Assembly (NCBI GenBank): GCA_036154155.1
Contig: JAYZLP010000012.1
Coordinates: forward strand, 30,843-94,842
DNA: 64,000 bases
Origin: MGIIb-O5 sp036154155
GTDB taxonomy: Archaea; Thermoplasmatota; Poseidoniia; Poseidoniales; Thalassarchaeaceae
Direction: 5' to 3'
The notes beneath the pieces were generated by a model that saw only the letters and a program-made list of their open reading frames with translations, was not told the DNA's origin and did not search any database. Positions within the stretch are counted from its first letter, which is position 1, and each line of letters opens with the position of its first letter. The translations under genes were made by a program, and so were the position numbers. Shown here piece by piece: positions 27,401 to 35,074 of this stretch.

Positions 27401-30383
27401 GACTTCAAGTAATGGAAGTGGAATAGTTGACAGATCAGGAAATGCCCTGAATCCGACTCTAAACTTCGCCATCGACGGGGACACCAATTCGTTCTCAGTC
27501 ACTGGTGGCACCGTAGATGCCAATGGCACATGGTCGGCCAGAATCTTCCTGGACCTTTCTTTCCCACGTGGTACGCACAATATCACCGCCTCATATACGC
27601 CGTCCGTCAACTACTATGGCGCCAGTTCGGAGGACGGAATTTTTGACAGCAGAGGTTTCTCCATGCTATCCATAATTTCCCCAACTGATTTGGACCCCGA
27701 TGAGAGAACTGTCAGAGGGGACAACATCACACTCAACATGTCATTGATTGACAACTCCGGGCAGTTCGTCTCCGGAGCCCAGGTCGATGTTTCCATAGAC
27801 GGGACGCCAGCATGGTCCGGCCTCACGAATGAGGATGGCATCGTCACTACTGTAATCCCGACTGATTCCAACAGGGCTCCCGGACCGATGACAATCACCG
27901 CCACATTTGCAGGCTTCAATGGGACCACTGGCCTACTGGGTGATGAGACATGGACAAGAGTGGTGATACTCGCCCCAACGGTTCTAGATGTGACTTCAAT
28001 TACAGGCTCCGCAATCGCAGGCGAGTCAGTCACGTTCACTGGAACCCTGCTGGACGAGCATGGTGCACCCCTGATCGAGAATGGCGAAGAAAAGGGAGGT
28101 GTCGTCCACCTTTCCATAGATGGAATCGACGTAGGTCCTGTGTACACTTCAATTTCAAACTCCTCTACTGGGATTTGGAGCATTACTTACGATTTACCTC
28201 TTGATACAGACTATGGGGGCCACACTTTCACCGTCGACTTCCTCGGCGGTTTCACTTGGGTCGATCCCATGGGCCAGGGCGACTCCCTGAATCCAGAATA
28301 CTATCTCCCCTCCACAATAACACAGGAATTCAACGCGACCCAGACATCCCAGGTTGTTCTTACGACCCCCCCAGGGGAAGTCGACAGGAACGAGCTGCTT
28401 CTCATAGAGGGAATGCTGACCGATGGCGCCGGAAGGGTACTTCCCGGACGAGATCTAGATGTCTATATGAACGACCAATTCCTAACATCCCTCTCTGTAT
28501 CCGACAATGGTACGTTTAGCTTATTCTTCCCCGTACCTCCGGACATGCCTCTCGGACCAAGGAATGTTAGGATAGAATTTGGTGGAGAGGAGTTCGTAAT
28601 CGCCTCTAACTCTAGCACTATTTTCACCGTTTTCGGTCCTGTCGAGGTGAGTGTTGAACAACCGGTTCCGGTCGCTGTTGGAGACGTACTACAACTCAGT
28701 GGTTCCGTCAAGGATAACCTTCCGAATGGGTGGCTTGGAAACCACTCGCTCCAGATCTTTATTGATGGGATCCTGATAGGCACTACTACTACTGATGAGG
28801 ACGGGGCATGGTCCCATTCTTGGGTAGTATCCGAGTTCCTAGACGTGGGTCAGCACACACTCACGGTAATAGCCCCGGATCAGGGATATCACCGCGAAGG
28901 CTCCGTAGAGGCAAACCTGACAATAGCATACCACACCGGAATGACACTGCAAGTCGAGAACAATGTGGTGACAAGGGGCGGCGCATGGAACCTAAGTGGT
29001 AGGCTATTCGACGCCGACTCTGACGGCAATCCAGGTTTGGAGGGCAGGGTGCTTTCCTTCCTGCTAGATGGTGAAGAGGTTTCCACCATTACTACAAGCA
29101 TAGATGGAACATTCAGCATTAGTCATGAACTGGGTTACCTGATTTCAAGGGGTTCACACGATGTATCATTGGCCTTCGCCGGCGAACAGCTGTACCTTTC
29201 AAACGTGATCAATGCGACTGTGTATGCCAGAGCCGACATTCAGATAGAGATTCTATTCCTTGAGGATGAGGTCGTCAGAAGCGATGGAAATAGGCCGATT
29301 AGGGTTCTCGGCAGGATAATTGAAATCGGTGGGGAGGGCAACACCATGGAGGAGATGGACCTCTCGCTATACTGGGAGGATTCTCTAAGGCCGAATACGA
29401 AGATAACATGGGATGAGACAACAGGGCAGTTCCTGGTCGAGTCGAATGCAATTTCAACAATGCCTCCTGGTGTGGCCAGCATGTCGATAGTTGTGGACCC
29501 CGACTCCTCAAGGTTCCTGAATGGGGGCGAGATTGATTTCGAGGTGATAATCAAGGTTCCAGTGAACTTTGAGTTCCTCCCCGACTCTTTGTTCCTAGAA
29601 ATAGGTCAAAGCTCCATGTCAGGAAAGGTGAATGTCACTGCCACGGACAGGGCCGAGGTCATAGAAGGAGTTTCGATTACCGCTAGGCTAGTCAACGAGA
29701 CCAGTACACATTTCACTGTGGTAGGGGTCACCGATCAGAATGGCATCTTCACATATCAGTTCGAGTCATTCCATGAGAACCATCCTCTATGGGACAGGGA
29801 CTTCTGGGGGGACTTGTCGGTAGAGTTCAGTTCCGATTCCGACATTATCGACCCCATTGACGCTGCTCGACTCTCACAGTTCGCCGTTGTCGATGTAGAA
29901 TATCAGCCGGAGCAGGGGGCATCATTGGTGGGCCCTGCAATGACCGCACTAGCCATCCTTGTGATAATCGGACTAGCCGCGGCTGGCGTAATTGTGCTAA
30001 GGAGGAGGAAACAGGCTGCCATCGATGAGCTAGCAGGGGTGTTCAGCTACACAGCAGAGCTCTTGGCAGCAGGAGATGAGGTCAGGGAGGCTATATTCAA
30101 CTGCTATGAGGGACTCTGTCAGATACTGATGAGCAGAGGTTTCCTGAGGAGAGATTTCGAGACAGTCAGGGAGTTCGAGCTAGCAATAAGAAACGCACTC
30201 CCAATAAGCGAGCAGGCATTGTTGTCTCTCGACAGAATTTTCGAGGAGGCCAGATACTCAAGCCACGTTCTCGGCGAGCCCCATAGGGAGAGTGCCCAGA
30301 TGGCACTGAGCTCAGTTCTCCAAGAGATAGACCAGCTCGAGGAAGTCCCATCTAGGGAGGCCTCAATAGTCCCTCAGGAATGA
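21429..30383 (+). CDS. Giant surface protein: calcium repeats, degenerate transglutaminase, DUF4129-like tail
   Basis: About 2984 aa. An N-terminal hydrophobic helix (about residues 20-40) acts as signal or anchor. Residues about 45-745 hold many DxDxDG calcium loops of the thrombospondin type 3 kind. A transglutaminase-like domain follows (about 960-1045 counted from TTG 21420): GDCDQFSTLFAVMLRSAGIP keeps the nucleophile-position Cys975, but the His position of HAWVEV reads T (TTWVEV) and the usual D reads E (GWIPFE). Then come about 15 Ig-like or carboxypeptidase-regulatory-like modules, a membrane helix (about 2840-2860) and a cytoplasmic helical domain resembling DUF4129, which is usually paired with transglutaminases. 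Starts at ATG 21429 or TTG 21420 are both possible; TTAA at 21386-21389 may be its TATA box. Confidence 0.75.
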   Translation: MDSFSQSTGSDKDGLRKVRSAIIFSALMLISSYSALEFAAWEALASTDQDGDGLSYGLEFYINTQPQDWDTDNDGLPDGWEWQYGLNPLSATGDNGSTGDPDGDSLSNLNELMFGIPANWDDPNTPNELDNGVWWNGTVPVSNWDEESAMQLIQGLGSDGADEDPWGNICFNTFDDDKDGMVDNFDGDGDGDANCTSDDDDGDGLIDEDPNGWDTDGDGMPDGWEVANGLDPTSRTNQDGASGDPDGDGLVNLKEFINPAWGTRNGTTTPPTQYFRPGPLAMTATESPCNPVLQLGPGGCLIFTAEVDGITSTDPQNNDTDGDGLNDSHEALVLLTDPTAPDTDGDGISDGVEVNGQYGDPPLASDPRDNNTDDDQFDDGEEDLNGNGIVDENETDPTRIEDSGDFDDDGIPNWEENMTCTLWNVADTDGGGISDGSELDPSHGTDPCTSLQTLNLTIVDFDSTNMILTLNDTSALDQTPEDWRQNGEPMGYYVSSTNGSLTGFRFTSINGDSLRGIDTDKPPDATSVTFVNFSWCWDQSLGFSNDPICDDDYFDTDGDGLADWEESTGSFGFLSDWNMSDTDGDGVNDLDEILNLTDPSNPCDNLLDSDGDGLNNYFENTTVCLIAFGELGGNGTTDTYFTLWNVTDTDNGGVTDFQEYLDGTNPQNNPNDDLNPVDTDGDGIPDTIENSTGTDWRDPDTDGGGVPDGQECTSEFWDINCLNADGNPWDPTDDIDPNMMFFEAMNTSMGVDPNITHYWRWHTYDFYTGISWGVNTSLVGNTQMFPGFSTTQGVADQQFWDGSEVLGWEISLESGALIFPGEEIIVPHNAVNYTGWTDANAGLNFSNFTRDAIVDGATIDTLFVTAPQVLITQAIRENTTEFSNSSYATDLPSSYLAKGNAASFVNSITMTVINESGAFSAWDRVSAIQDFIINGNSTTSFLRNHNGTEVGVLDDEDDLSYWILNNSFEGDCDQFSTLFAVMLRSAGIPARKVTGFSGGKWTGTSFEVYGKDFTTWVEVHLQTNSNLGNADLGWIPFEACPSLSTVEVVDESWGPIWFDRDLSSGNISLDGILRFTENQTSVANITIDMYLVKSNQTENVPGSAALEEHFVGTAITDENGSFNITGQPQEVINPGYGALVLRTYEDGYVGSQGITFPWRMNITDDVAMSITEPEPVDEPKIGIGVNTTVTGEISLSSEPYNDITQLDSLQVVLNYTTTADGPVSLISSVGAGGYYEFSVPIDESEQEGLIAATLNFLGWHEEDLNNATPPLYHLRPQSVGFNLNLTPAPNLTVILEGHGANNTILEIDQPIYLNGTVLSRSAIPEALNGTLTLQMRRSAANGPFTTLNSWYLNDSDWTGALGQFAVNWSFSASEVPIPAGLVEIRYQFEADGLFAKDESVVIDEHGVKSYVNFSYILNPAPVGSDSEVEVTLSDHTGNSVASFVGDYTLDFNGELVWNQSDPELPRVMVTWRPTIDVEAGDYPWQLNYSGSTWLLPNSVLDTVRVQGRADVSFTLGSDWTPRGQSSWISGFARDINLNSTILGNNSSIIVNMEVPSDQPPTPDGLEAPPVTYRLGEQWIDNTTGEYNITFQMPSGVGAGVYDLRLILDFEKNPPAGGAYYLVSGAVVLQAGVQTEYVVEAEPLQSIVIAGQTLVTNATVTDVESNDRLQNTTVDIYFDWGGPLQQVLNSTVTGSDGVARFTPTIPADAPPGYYDVRLHAPDDLTDSLTTPNAGRWIGNESTVNLTVQVASSIRIDNAPLPEVTAGQFFQLQGQVLDGVDQNRSVSGPMTLEVFFLNDPSETLVTGHVTAANGSFSIMVPTDPLGDGVTNGLKTVIVSVENGSTPFYLTGSGNETILVRGVTQFTERNPLLNTIVDRGTSITFGAKLVESSDGDRQLSDMSVSALFHETWLTPEQPTNGQGVVNFTFSVPHSHPLGLIPIVLMFNGSNGSDTLHPSSTVINTITVRSPTNITFDPITSNPAAGEFLDISGTLTSSNGSGIVDRSGNALNPTLNFAIDGDTNSFSVTGGTVDANGTWSARIFLDLSFPRGTHNITASYTPSVNYYGASSEDGIFDSRGFSMLSIISPTDLDPDERTVRGDNITLNMSLIDNSGQFVSGAQVDVSIDGTPAWSGLTNEDGIVTTVIPTDSNRAPGPMTITATFAGFNGTTGLLGDETWTRVVILAPTVLDVTSITGSAIAGESVTFTGTLLDEHGAPLIENGEEKGGVVHLSIDGIDVGPVYTSISNSSTGIWSITYDLPLDTDYGGHTFTVDFLGGFTWVDPMGQGDSLNPEYYLPSTITQEFNATQTSQVVLTTPPGEVDRNELLLIEGMLTDGAGRVLPGRDLDVYMNDQFLTSLSVSDNGTFSLFFPVPPDMPLGPRNVRIEFGGEEFVIASNSSTIFTVFGPVEVSVEQPVPVAVGDVLQLSGSVKDNLPNGWLGNHSLQIFIDGILIGTTTTDEDGAWSHSWVVSEFLDVGQHTLTVIAPDQGYHREGSVEANLTIAYHTGMTLQVENNVVTRGGAWNLSGRLFDADSDGNPGLEGRVLSFLLDGEEVSTITTSIDGTFSISHELGYLISRGSHDVSLAFAGEQLYLSNVINATVYARADIQIEILFLEDEVVRSDGNRPIRVLGRIIEIGGEGNTMEEMDLSLYWEDSLRPNTKITWDETTGQFLVESNAISTMPPGVASMSIVVDPDSSRFLNGGEIDFEVIIKVPVNFEFLPDSLFLEIGQSSMSGKVNVTATDRAEVIEGVSITARLVNETSTHFTVVGVTDQNGIFTYQFESFHENHPLWDRDFWGDLSVEFSSDSDIIDPIDAARLSQFAVVDVEYQPEQGASLVGPAMTALAILVIIGLAAAGVIVLRRRKQAAIDELAGVFSYTAELLAAGDEVREAIFNCYEGLCQILMSRGFLRRDFETVREFELAIRNALPISEQALLSLDRIFEEARYSSHVLGEPHRESAQMALSSVLQEIDQLEEVPSREASIVPQE
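21560..23660 (+). repeat. Thrombospondin type 3-like calcium-loop array
   Basis: A long series of DxDxDG(L/I)xD loops in the 2984-aa protein (for example DQDGDGLS, DTDNDGLPDGWE, DTDGDGMPDGWE, DTDGDGLNDSHE, DTDGDGISDGVE, DSDGDGLNNYFE, DTDGDGIPDTIE). Spacing is irregular, with cysteine-containing linkers between groups. Such arrays bind calcium and form stiff stalks; at DNA level the repeats are diverged, not recent copies. Confidence 0.8.
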
Positions 30384-30925
30384 TCTTCCAGGGACAATCC
30401 CAAGGTGTGTCCGTTCCATGATGCATCCGAAATGAATGACCCAGTAGGAAGTCTGAAAGTCCTCAAAACTCCTCCAAAACCACTGGGCGCGATAATTCGA
30501 GCTATAGTGCCAGACTCGCCCTCCATGACTTCGAGGACGACCCCCCTTCTATTCGCCGAAGGCATTGGAATCTCCATGTAGCTACCCTCTATTGAACCTC
30601 CTAGGTCAGCAACCATCTCGCCTATAGTTGTGACATCGCTGTTCGCCATCCTAGTCGACTCAGGAATGTCTCCAACCTGCCCCTTGAATTCCTCGTGGGA
30701 CTTCGAGACCTCAGACATGTGCGGCAGGTCAGAGAGAAACTGCGCATGTGCTTCCGAGGCGGTAACATCGAGGCCCAAACCGACTCCTTGGAATTCATTT
30801 TCCGTAACAGCACCGCCGTCTGAGTCGGCAATTACAACCCTCCTCCACGTCATGCTATCGTTGCCCCCAATGGCCCGACTAAGATGAACCCATTGATTTA
30901 GGTATCCGGAAGAATCGCTCAACAT
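30374..30925 (-). CDS. Hypothetical protein, 183 aa
   Basis: Not recognised. A soluble alpha/beta protein without signal or membrane segment. Strands such as RRVVIADSDGGAVTENEFQG and GVVLEVMEGESGTIARII suggest a small barrel or sandwich, separated by a helical centre (about residues 50-110). It overlaps the 3' end of the XPD-type helicase gene by 47 nt on the same strand, so it is probably the second gene of that operon; a shorter start at ATG 30853 would remove the overlap. Its stop overlaps the end of the convergent giant gene by 10 nt. Confidence 0.58.
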   Translation of the reverse strand: MLSDSSGYLNQWVHLSRAIGGNDSMTWRRVVIADSDGGAVTENEFQGVGLGLDVTASEAHAQFLSDLPHMSEVSKSHEEFKGQVGDIPESTRMANSDVTTIGEMVADLGGSIEGSYMEIPMPSANRRGVVLEVMEGESGTIARIIAPSGFGGVLRTFRLPTGSFISDASWNGHTLGLSLEDHS

Positions 30926-32900
30926 GTTTGCCTGTTCTAGAGGGGCTAGATGTCCTCAATGAGTCCATTGACCCGGGCATACAATCCCTGCTCCTTCCTT
31001 CCAGGAGCCTCTTCTCGAGAAGTACCACTATAGCCCTATCTTCTGCCTTTCTTATGGGTCTCCCGAGTGCCTGTAGGACGCTGTTTACGGCCGGCTGCAG
31101 ACTTGCATACTTCCATGCCCTTGATCTCCCGAACCTGCTAGTGTAGTATCCAAACAGTGCCTCCTGCTTGGCACTGGGCGGGGGTAATGGGAGGCCAATG
31201 CAGACCACGGCATCAAGGATGTTGTCAGAGTAATCTATCCCTTCTGACAGTTTGCCGCTCAATACTCCGAAAATCACAGAATTCTTCCCCATCGACCTAA
31301 GTTCGTGTAGCCTATTGACCATTCCATCAACTGAGCGCTTGGACATGCCCCTTTCCTCCTTCAGGCGATGCCTCCCGAAGACGTACCCAGTCTCTGACGC
31401 AATCCTTTCCATCATGGAATAGCTGGGGGCGAAAATTGCAACGTTACCTGGAGTTTTTTCCAGAACGGAAGTTATGTGTTGGCTAATGGTCCCGAAACTC
31501 GACTCTCTCTCCGAGAACTTGCTCGTTACATCGCTGGCAATTAGTACATGTCTATTTTCAGGGGGAAATCCCGAATTGTACTCCTTGCCCCTATATCCTT
31601 CCTCGTGTATCCCTAGGATTTCGCAATACATAATTGGGGGAAATAGTGTTCCCGACATCAGAATTGAGCCAGCACACTCTTCGAAAATGGGGCCACCTAC
31701 AACTCCTGGATCCAGTAAATGACTCGAAATCCGGGGCTCTTCCAATATGTTGTCGAACACTAATGCAAGGGCATCGCTATTTCTGTATTTGATGCAAACG
31801 TCCAGCATTTCCGCAAGTCTGATACAATCGTTCTGCTCTTCTTCTTCCAGTGAGTCGTCATCATCTATTTTCACCCTCATCAAGTTCCCAATCATTTCTC
31901 GGATAATCGAGATTTGATCGTTCGTCGAATCATCAAGCCCGACTATGGCGTTGCCTATGGCACCTAGGAACTCATTTGTCTCGATCCGTAGGTCATCCCA
32001 GTCAGACTCCTCGTTTTCCACGGTCTTGCTGTCGAACCATTTTCTCAGCACAGTGTCATCTCTGAGGGCCTTAATCTGCTTCTCCAGCTTAACAGCGTCT
32101 CCGAAACCATATGCTTCACCGGTATCTAGCTGCAAGGCAACTTTCTCCAGGTTTCCCTTGTATTCCTGGACATCACTCAGCGCCCTTCTGAATACCTGAT
32201 CAGTAATCCTTCTTTCCAATCCATTCCTGATTCGATCTGGTAGGTTATGGGCTTCATCAACTATCAATATAGACTCATTTAGATTAATCCCCATGGCCGG
32301 AAGTGAGCTTTCTCTGACTTCCTCGATGAAAATATGATTATAGTCACAAACCAATACATCTGTATCTCTGGCAGCTGCCCTAGCGGCAGCCCATGAGCAC
32401 ACCCTTTCTTGCTTGCCATACTTTATTCCCCACTCGACATGCCGAGGCTCTGACAGGATAATGTCCTTCATCCTGTTTCTTTTTCTCTGCCTGCCCTCCT
32501 CCGTCGACTCCTTTTCACAGTTGCATTTACCGGTCGATTTGTCGATAACATCACACATCCCCTCCCTTCCAATGATATCAACTAATTTGACTCTCGAAAT
32601 TCCCGTTGGAAGCCTCGAGTTGATCATTTTGACGGTGTCAACAACGATCCTATGTTGCGATTGCCTACCTGTCATGAAAACAATCTTCGGCTTCAAACCC
32701 TCTTGGGACCTATCATTTGCAACATGCAATGCGGAAGCCAAGGACGCCGCAGTCTTGCCTATTCCTGTGGGCGCGGCAGCCAGCAGGGCTCCTCCTGATA
32801 GCAGGGAGTCTATTCCGTCCCTGATCATCTCGATTTGGGAGTCCCTCATCTTCTCATGAGCATGGTAAACTCCCAGATCCGGGGTATCGGAAGTGGTCAT
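30879..32900 (-). CDS. XPD/Rad3-type Fe-S DNA helicase
   Basis: A 673-aa superfamily 2 helicase of the XPD/DinG group, unwinding DNA 5' to 3' in repair. Walker A AAPTGIGKTAAS (about residues 40-51) and DEAH box VDEAHNLPDRI (about 218-228) are clear. Four cysteines between them (MCDVIDKSTGKCNC and RVCSW) match the iron-sulfur cluster domain. Helicase domain 2 has VFGVLSGKLSEGIDY-type motif V and QALGRPIRKAEDRA (motif VI, arginine finger). Length fits archaeal XPD. The ATG lies 64 nt after the stop of the small ORF upstream on the same strand. Confidence 0.88.
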   Translation of the reverse strand: MTTSDTPDLGVYHAHEKMRDSQIEMIRDGIDSLLSGGALLAAAPTGIGKTAASLASALHVANDRSQEGLKPKIVFMTGRQSQHRIVVDTVKMINSRLPTGISRVKLVDIIGREGMCDVIDKSTGKCNCEKESTEEGRQRKRNRMKDIILSEPRHVEWGIKYGKQERVCSWAAARAAARDTDVLVCDYNHIFIEEVRESSLPAMGINLNESILIVDEAHNLPDRIRNGLERRITDQVFRRALSDVQEYKGNLEKVALQLDTGEAYGFGDAVKLEKQIKALRDDTVLRKWFDSKTVENEESDWDDLRIETNEFLGAIGNAIVGLDDSTNDQISIIREMIGNLMRVKIDDDDSLEEEEQNDCIRLAEMLDVCIKYRNSDALALVFDNILEEPRISSHLLDPGVVGGPIFEECAGSILMSGTLFPPIMYCEILGIHEEGYRGKEYNSGFPPENRHVLIASDVTSKFSERESSFGTISQHITSVLEKTPGNVAIFAPSYSMMERIASETGYVFGRHRLKEERGMSKRSVDGMVNRLHELRSMGKNSVIFGVLSGKLSEGIDYSDNILDAVVCIGLPLPPPSAKQEALFGYYTSRFGRSRAWKYASLQPAVNSVLQALGRPIRKAEDRAIVVLLEKRLLEGRSRDCMPGSMDSLRTSSPSRTGKHVERFFRIPKSMGSS

Positions 32901-32964
32901 GGAAAGGGCCCTGCCAGTAGAACGACCAAGAAGATTGGGTTCAGACTACGGAGAATGATACTAT

Positions 32965-33105
32965 CTAGGCCTCGGCGCTCATCGTTGAACTAGCCTTTCT
33001 TGCTCGGTCCAAGAGACCCTCGAAATTTGGTGCGAGAGGGCGCATAGAGCGCCCCCCCGCGTTGGTTCTGTGCATCCCGTCCTCACACATTTTCCCTCGC
33101 CTCAT
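32965..33105 (-). CDS. Small ORF, 46 aa, coupled to the RHH gene
   Basis: A short basic peptide starting MRRGKMCEDGMHRTNAGG and ending in an amphipathic helix (FEGLLDRARKA). Its ATG overlaps the RHH gene stop in an ATGA junction, the same coupling used elsewhere in the window, and the amino-acid make-up looks coding. It contains a run of seven C/G bases (33052-33058), a place where a frameshift or sequencing error could hide a longer frame. No family recognised. An internal ATG (residue 21) would give a 26-aa peptide. It precedes the XPD-type helicase gene on the same strand. Confidence 0.42.
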   Translation of the reverse strand: MRRGKMCEDGMHRTNAGGRSMRPLAPNFEGLLDRARKASSTMSAEA

Positions 33106-33452
33106 ATAGCGTTTGATTCGTCATCATACCTTGCACGGAGGGCATCCATTCGAGCAGCAAGGAGATCCTCAACCGTGGCATCCTCTATCGCGACTCTCCT
33201 GATATGCTCCCTGGCTGCCTGCCTAAGCACAACATCCGGGCTCTCTCCGTGTAATTTGCAGAAGTCGCCAATCCTAGCACTCAAATCAGGCCCTAGGTCT
33301 ACTTGCACCCTTTCTCCAGAAACTTGATGCTCAGAGGAGAGATACTGCCTCACAGCATATCGGATTACATCGGATCTGTTCCTCATCCCGTCGAGGCCCA
33401 CTAGCCTGTCCAATTCCAAGAGATGATCCTCTGGAATCCTGAGCGAGACCAT
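33102..33452 (-). CDS. Ribbon-helix-helix DNA-binding protein, possible tandem RHH
   Basis: A 116-aa regulator. Residues 1-40 (MVSLRIPEDHLLELDRLVGL then RNRSDVIRYAVRQYL) form a typical CopG/NikR-like ribbon-helix-helix. Residues about 50-88 (RVQVDLGPDLSARIGDFCKL then ESPDVVLRQAAREHI) repeat the strand-helix-helix pattern, so one chain may hold both halves of the usual dimer. The C-terminal helix is charged. ATG 33452 starts right at the first strand; a GTG at 33491 is also possible and has an AT-rich box upstream. Inverted repeats in the divergent intergenic region (33511-33574) are likely operators, perhaps for its own control. Confidence 0.72.
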   Translation of the reverse strand: MVSLRIPEDHLLELDRLVGLDGMRNRSDVIRYAVRQYLSSEHQVSGERVQVDLGPDLSARIGDFCKLHGESPDVVLRQAAREHIRRVAIEDATVEDLLAARMDALRARYDDESNAI

Positions 33453-33510
33453 TGGGCTGTGGCCGGCCAACTTGCTTCCTCCGAGCCGCACAGAGAGGCA
33501 AGGGGTCTTA

Positions 33511-33574
33511 ATTGTATCTCAATTGAAATGCATATGAAATACAATGAGCATGACCTACCCTTCCATTGTACAAT
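33511..33574. promoter_or_regulatory. Operator-like inverted repeats between the RHH and HD genes
   Basis: An AT-rich stretch in a richer surrounding. ATTGTAT at 33511-33517 is matched by ATACAAT at 33539-33545 (perfect 7-nt arms, 21-nt spacer), and ATTGTACAAT at 33565-33574 is a perfect palindrome. All share the half-site ATTGTA. The position between divergent genes, one encoding a DNA-binding protein, suggests autoregulation. Confidence 0.5.
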
Positions 33575-33642
33575 TTTTCTGAAATTGAAGATAGAGTGCC
33601 ATTCAAGGGGAAGCATACTCTCGGAGGCTCGCAGGGAACGGT

Positions 33643-34959
33643 ATGAAGACCATCAATGATGCAATCCATGGCCAGTTCAGGATCGACGGTGTCAGGAAAG
33701 ACCTGCTGAAGACTCCTGAGATGAATAAGCTCAGCCATATCAAGCAACTAGGGCTCGCGCATCTGGTTTTTCCAGGGGCCCACCACACTCGTTTTGAACA
33801 CTCTCTCGGTGTTTCCCATGTTGCCGGAATGATGGCAGACTCAATGTCTCTGGATGACTCCGAGAAGGATGTAGTGCAAGTAGCTGCAATGCTCCACGAC
33901 GTAGGTCACGGCCCCTATTCCCACACACTTGAGCACATTCTTCACGAGAGAGGCGGCATGGATCACATGTCCATAACCGAGGGAATCATCACTGGTGAAT
34001 ATGATGTGCTTAGGGAGGGGGAAGTCAACTCAATTAACAATAGGAAATCAATTCCGGACATTCTCGAGGGTCATGGGATAGACCCCACTGAGGTTGCCAG
34101 CCTAATCAGGGGCCCAGATGCTAGGGGCTCCGAGAGGAATTTGATGGACTGGTCGGAAGGACGCTCGAACTTCGTTGAGCAGGATAACACACTGGCCCAC
34201 ATAGTTCATGGCCCAGTCGATTGTGATCAGATTGACTACCTCCTCAGGGATTCCCATTTTACCGGGGTGAATCACGGGGTCATTGACTATCGCAGGCTAA
34301 TCATGTGTCTAGAGAGGCACGGGGGCGACATTGCGGTTGAGGAGGGCGGACTCCCGGCACTTGAGGGGATGTTGATGGCACGGGGTCTAATGTATAGCGC
34401 CGTATATTTCCACAGAGTTACTCGGGTTACAGAAATCATGCTTTCAAGAGCCGTAGAAAGAAGTGCAGACCAGCTCCCCGACTCAGTCGACCTGCAGAGG
34501 CGTGTCGATGCAGAGATTTGGCAGGCCCTGTATGGGGCTGGAGACTATGCAAGAGATATGATCAGGAGACTCAAGTATAGGCAGCTTCTGAAGGTGTGTT
34601 CTAGCAGAAGGAGGCAGGAACTGACAGACGATCAGGTGGAACTCTTGGCAGGACTCGCATCCGATGCCGAGAAACGCAGATCCTTCGAAGACGAGATGGC
34701 ACAGAGGGCAGGACTCCAGCCAGGGTATGTCGCTGTCGACGTCCCCAACATCAAGCTACTTCTCGCTGAGCCGAGGATGGCCCAAGTCGACATCAGAATA
34801 ATTGGCGACGATGGAAAGACCCGCTGGTTCAAGGAGCACACCCCGATAGCCGATGCCCTAAAGGTGCGACAGGTCAGTCAGGCCGCTGTATACATTATGA
34901 CTCTGCCAGGGTATGAGAAAAAGGTGTCAGAAATCGCTGAAAGAATGATTTTCTCTTAA
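33643..34959 (+). CDS. HD-domain phosphohydrolase (dGTPase-like)
   Basis: A 438-aa metal-dependent HD-superfamily protein. Metal ligands: H in HHTRFEHSLGVSHV (about residues 47-60), the HD pair in MLHDVGHGPYSH (about 86-97), and the downstream D in VDCDQIDYLLRDS (about 192-204). This set matches the SAMHD1/dNTPase-like branch with a C-terminal helical part (to about 330) and a variable tail. Possible roles are dNTP triphosphohydrolysis or another nucleotide phosphohydrolase reaction; the substrate cannot be told. ATG 33643 follows GGAGG at a distance of about 18 nt. It is divergent from the RHH gene, so the regulator may control it. Confidence 0.82.
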   Translation: MKTINDAIHGQFRIDGVRKDLLKTPEMNKLSHIKQLGLAHLVFPGAHHTRFEHSLGVSHVAGMMADSMSLDDSEKDVVQVAAMLHDVGHGPYSHTLEHILHERGGMDHMSITEGIITGEYDVLREGEVNSINNRKSIPDILEGHGIDPTEVASLIRGPDARGSERNLMDWSEGRSNFVEQDNTLAHIVHGPVDCDQIDYLLRDSHFTGVNHGVIDYRRLIMCLERHGGDIAVEEGGLPALEGMLMARGLMYSAVYFHRVTRVTEIMLSRAVERSADQLPDSVDLQRRVDAEIWQALYGAGDYARDMIRRLKYRQLLKVCSSRRRQELTDDQVELLAGLASDAEKRRSFEDEMAQRAGLQPGYVAVDVPNIKLLLAEPRMAQVDIRIIGDDGKTRWFKEHTPIADALKVRQVSQAAVYIMTLPGYEKKVSEIAERMIFS

Positions 34960-35074
34960 TCCATCAGCTCAGAATAGTGGCATCTTCGCACATCTCAAGG
35001 GGATACCATTCAAAAGGGCGATTCGGGTCGCCAAAGCGCCCGGTACCTGTAGAAGGAATCGTTCAAATCAACCG

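Noticed and set aside
32965..33491. RHH plus small ORF as a toxin-antitoxin pair
   Set aside because: The RHH protein is longer than typical antitoxins, the 46-aa peptide has no toxin-like fold, and the pair sits next to a repair gene; kept only as a remote option.
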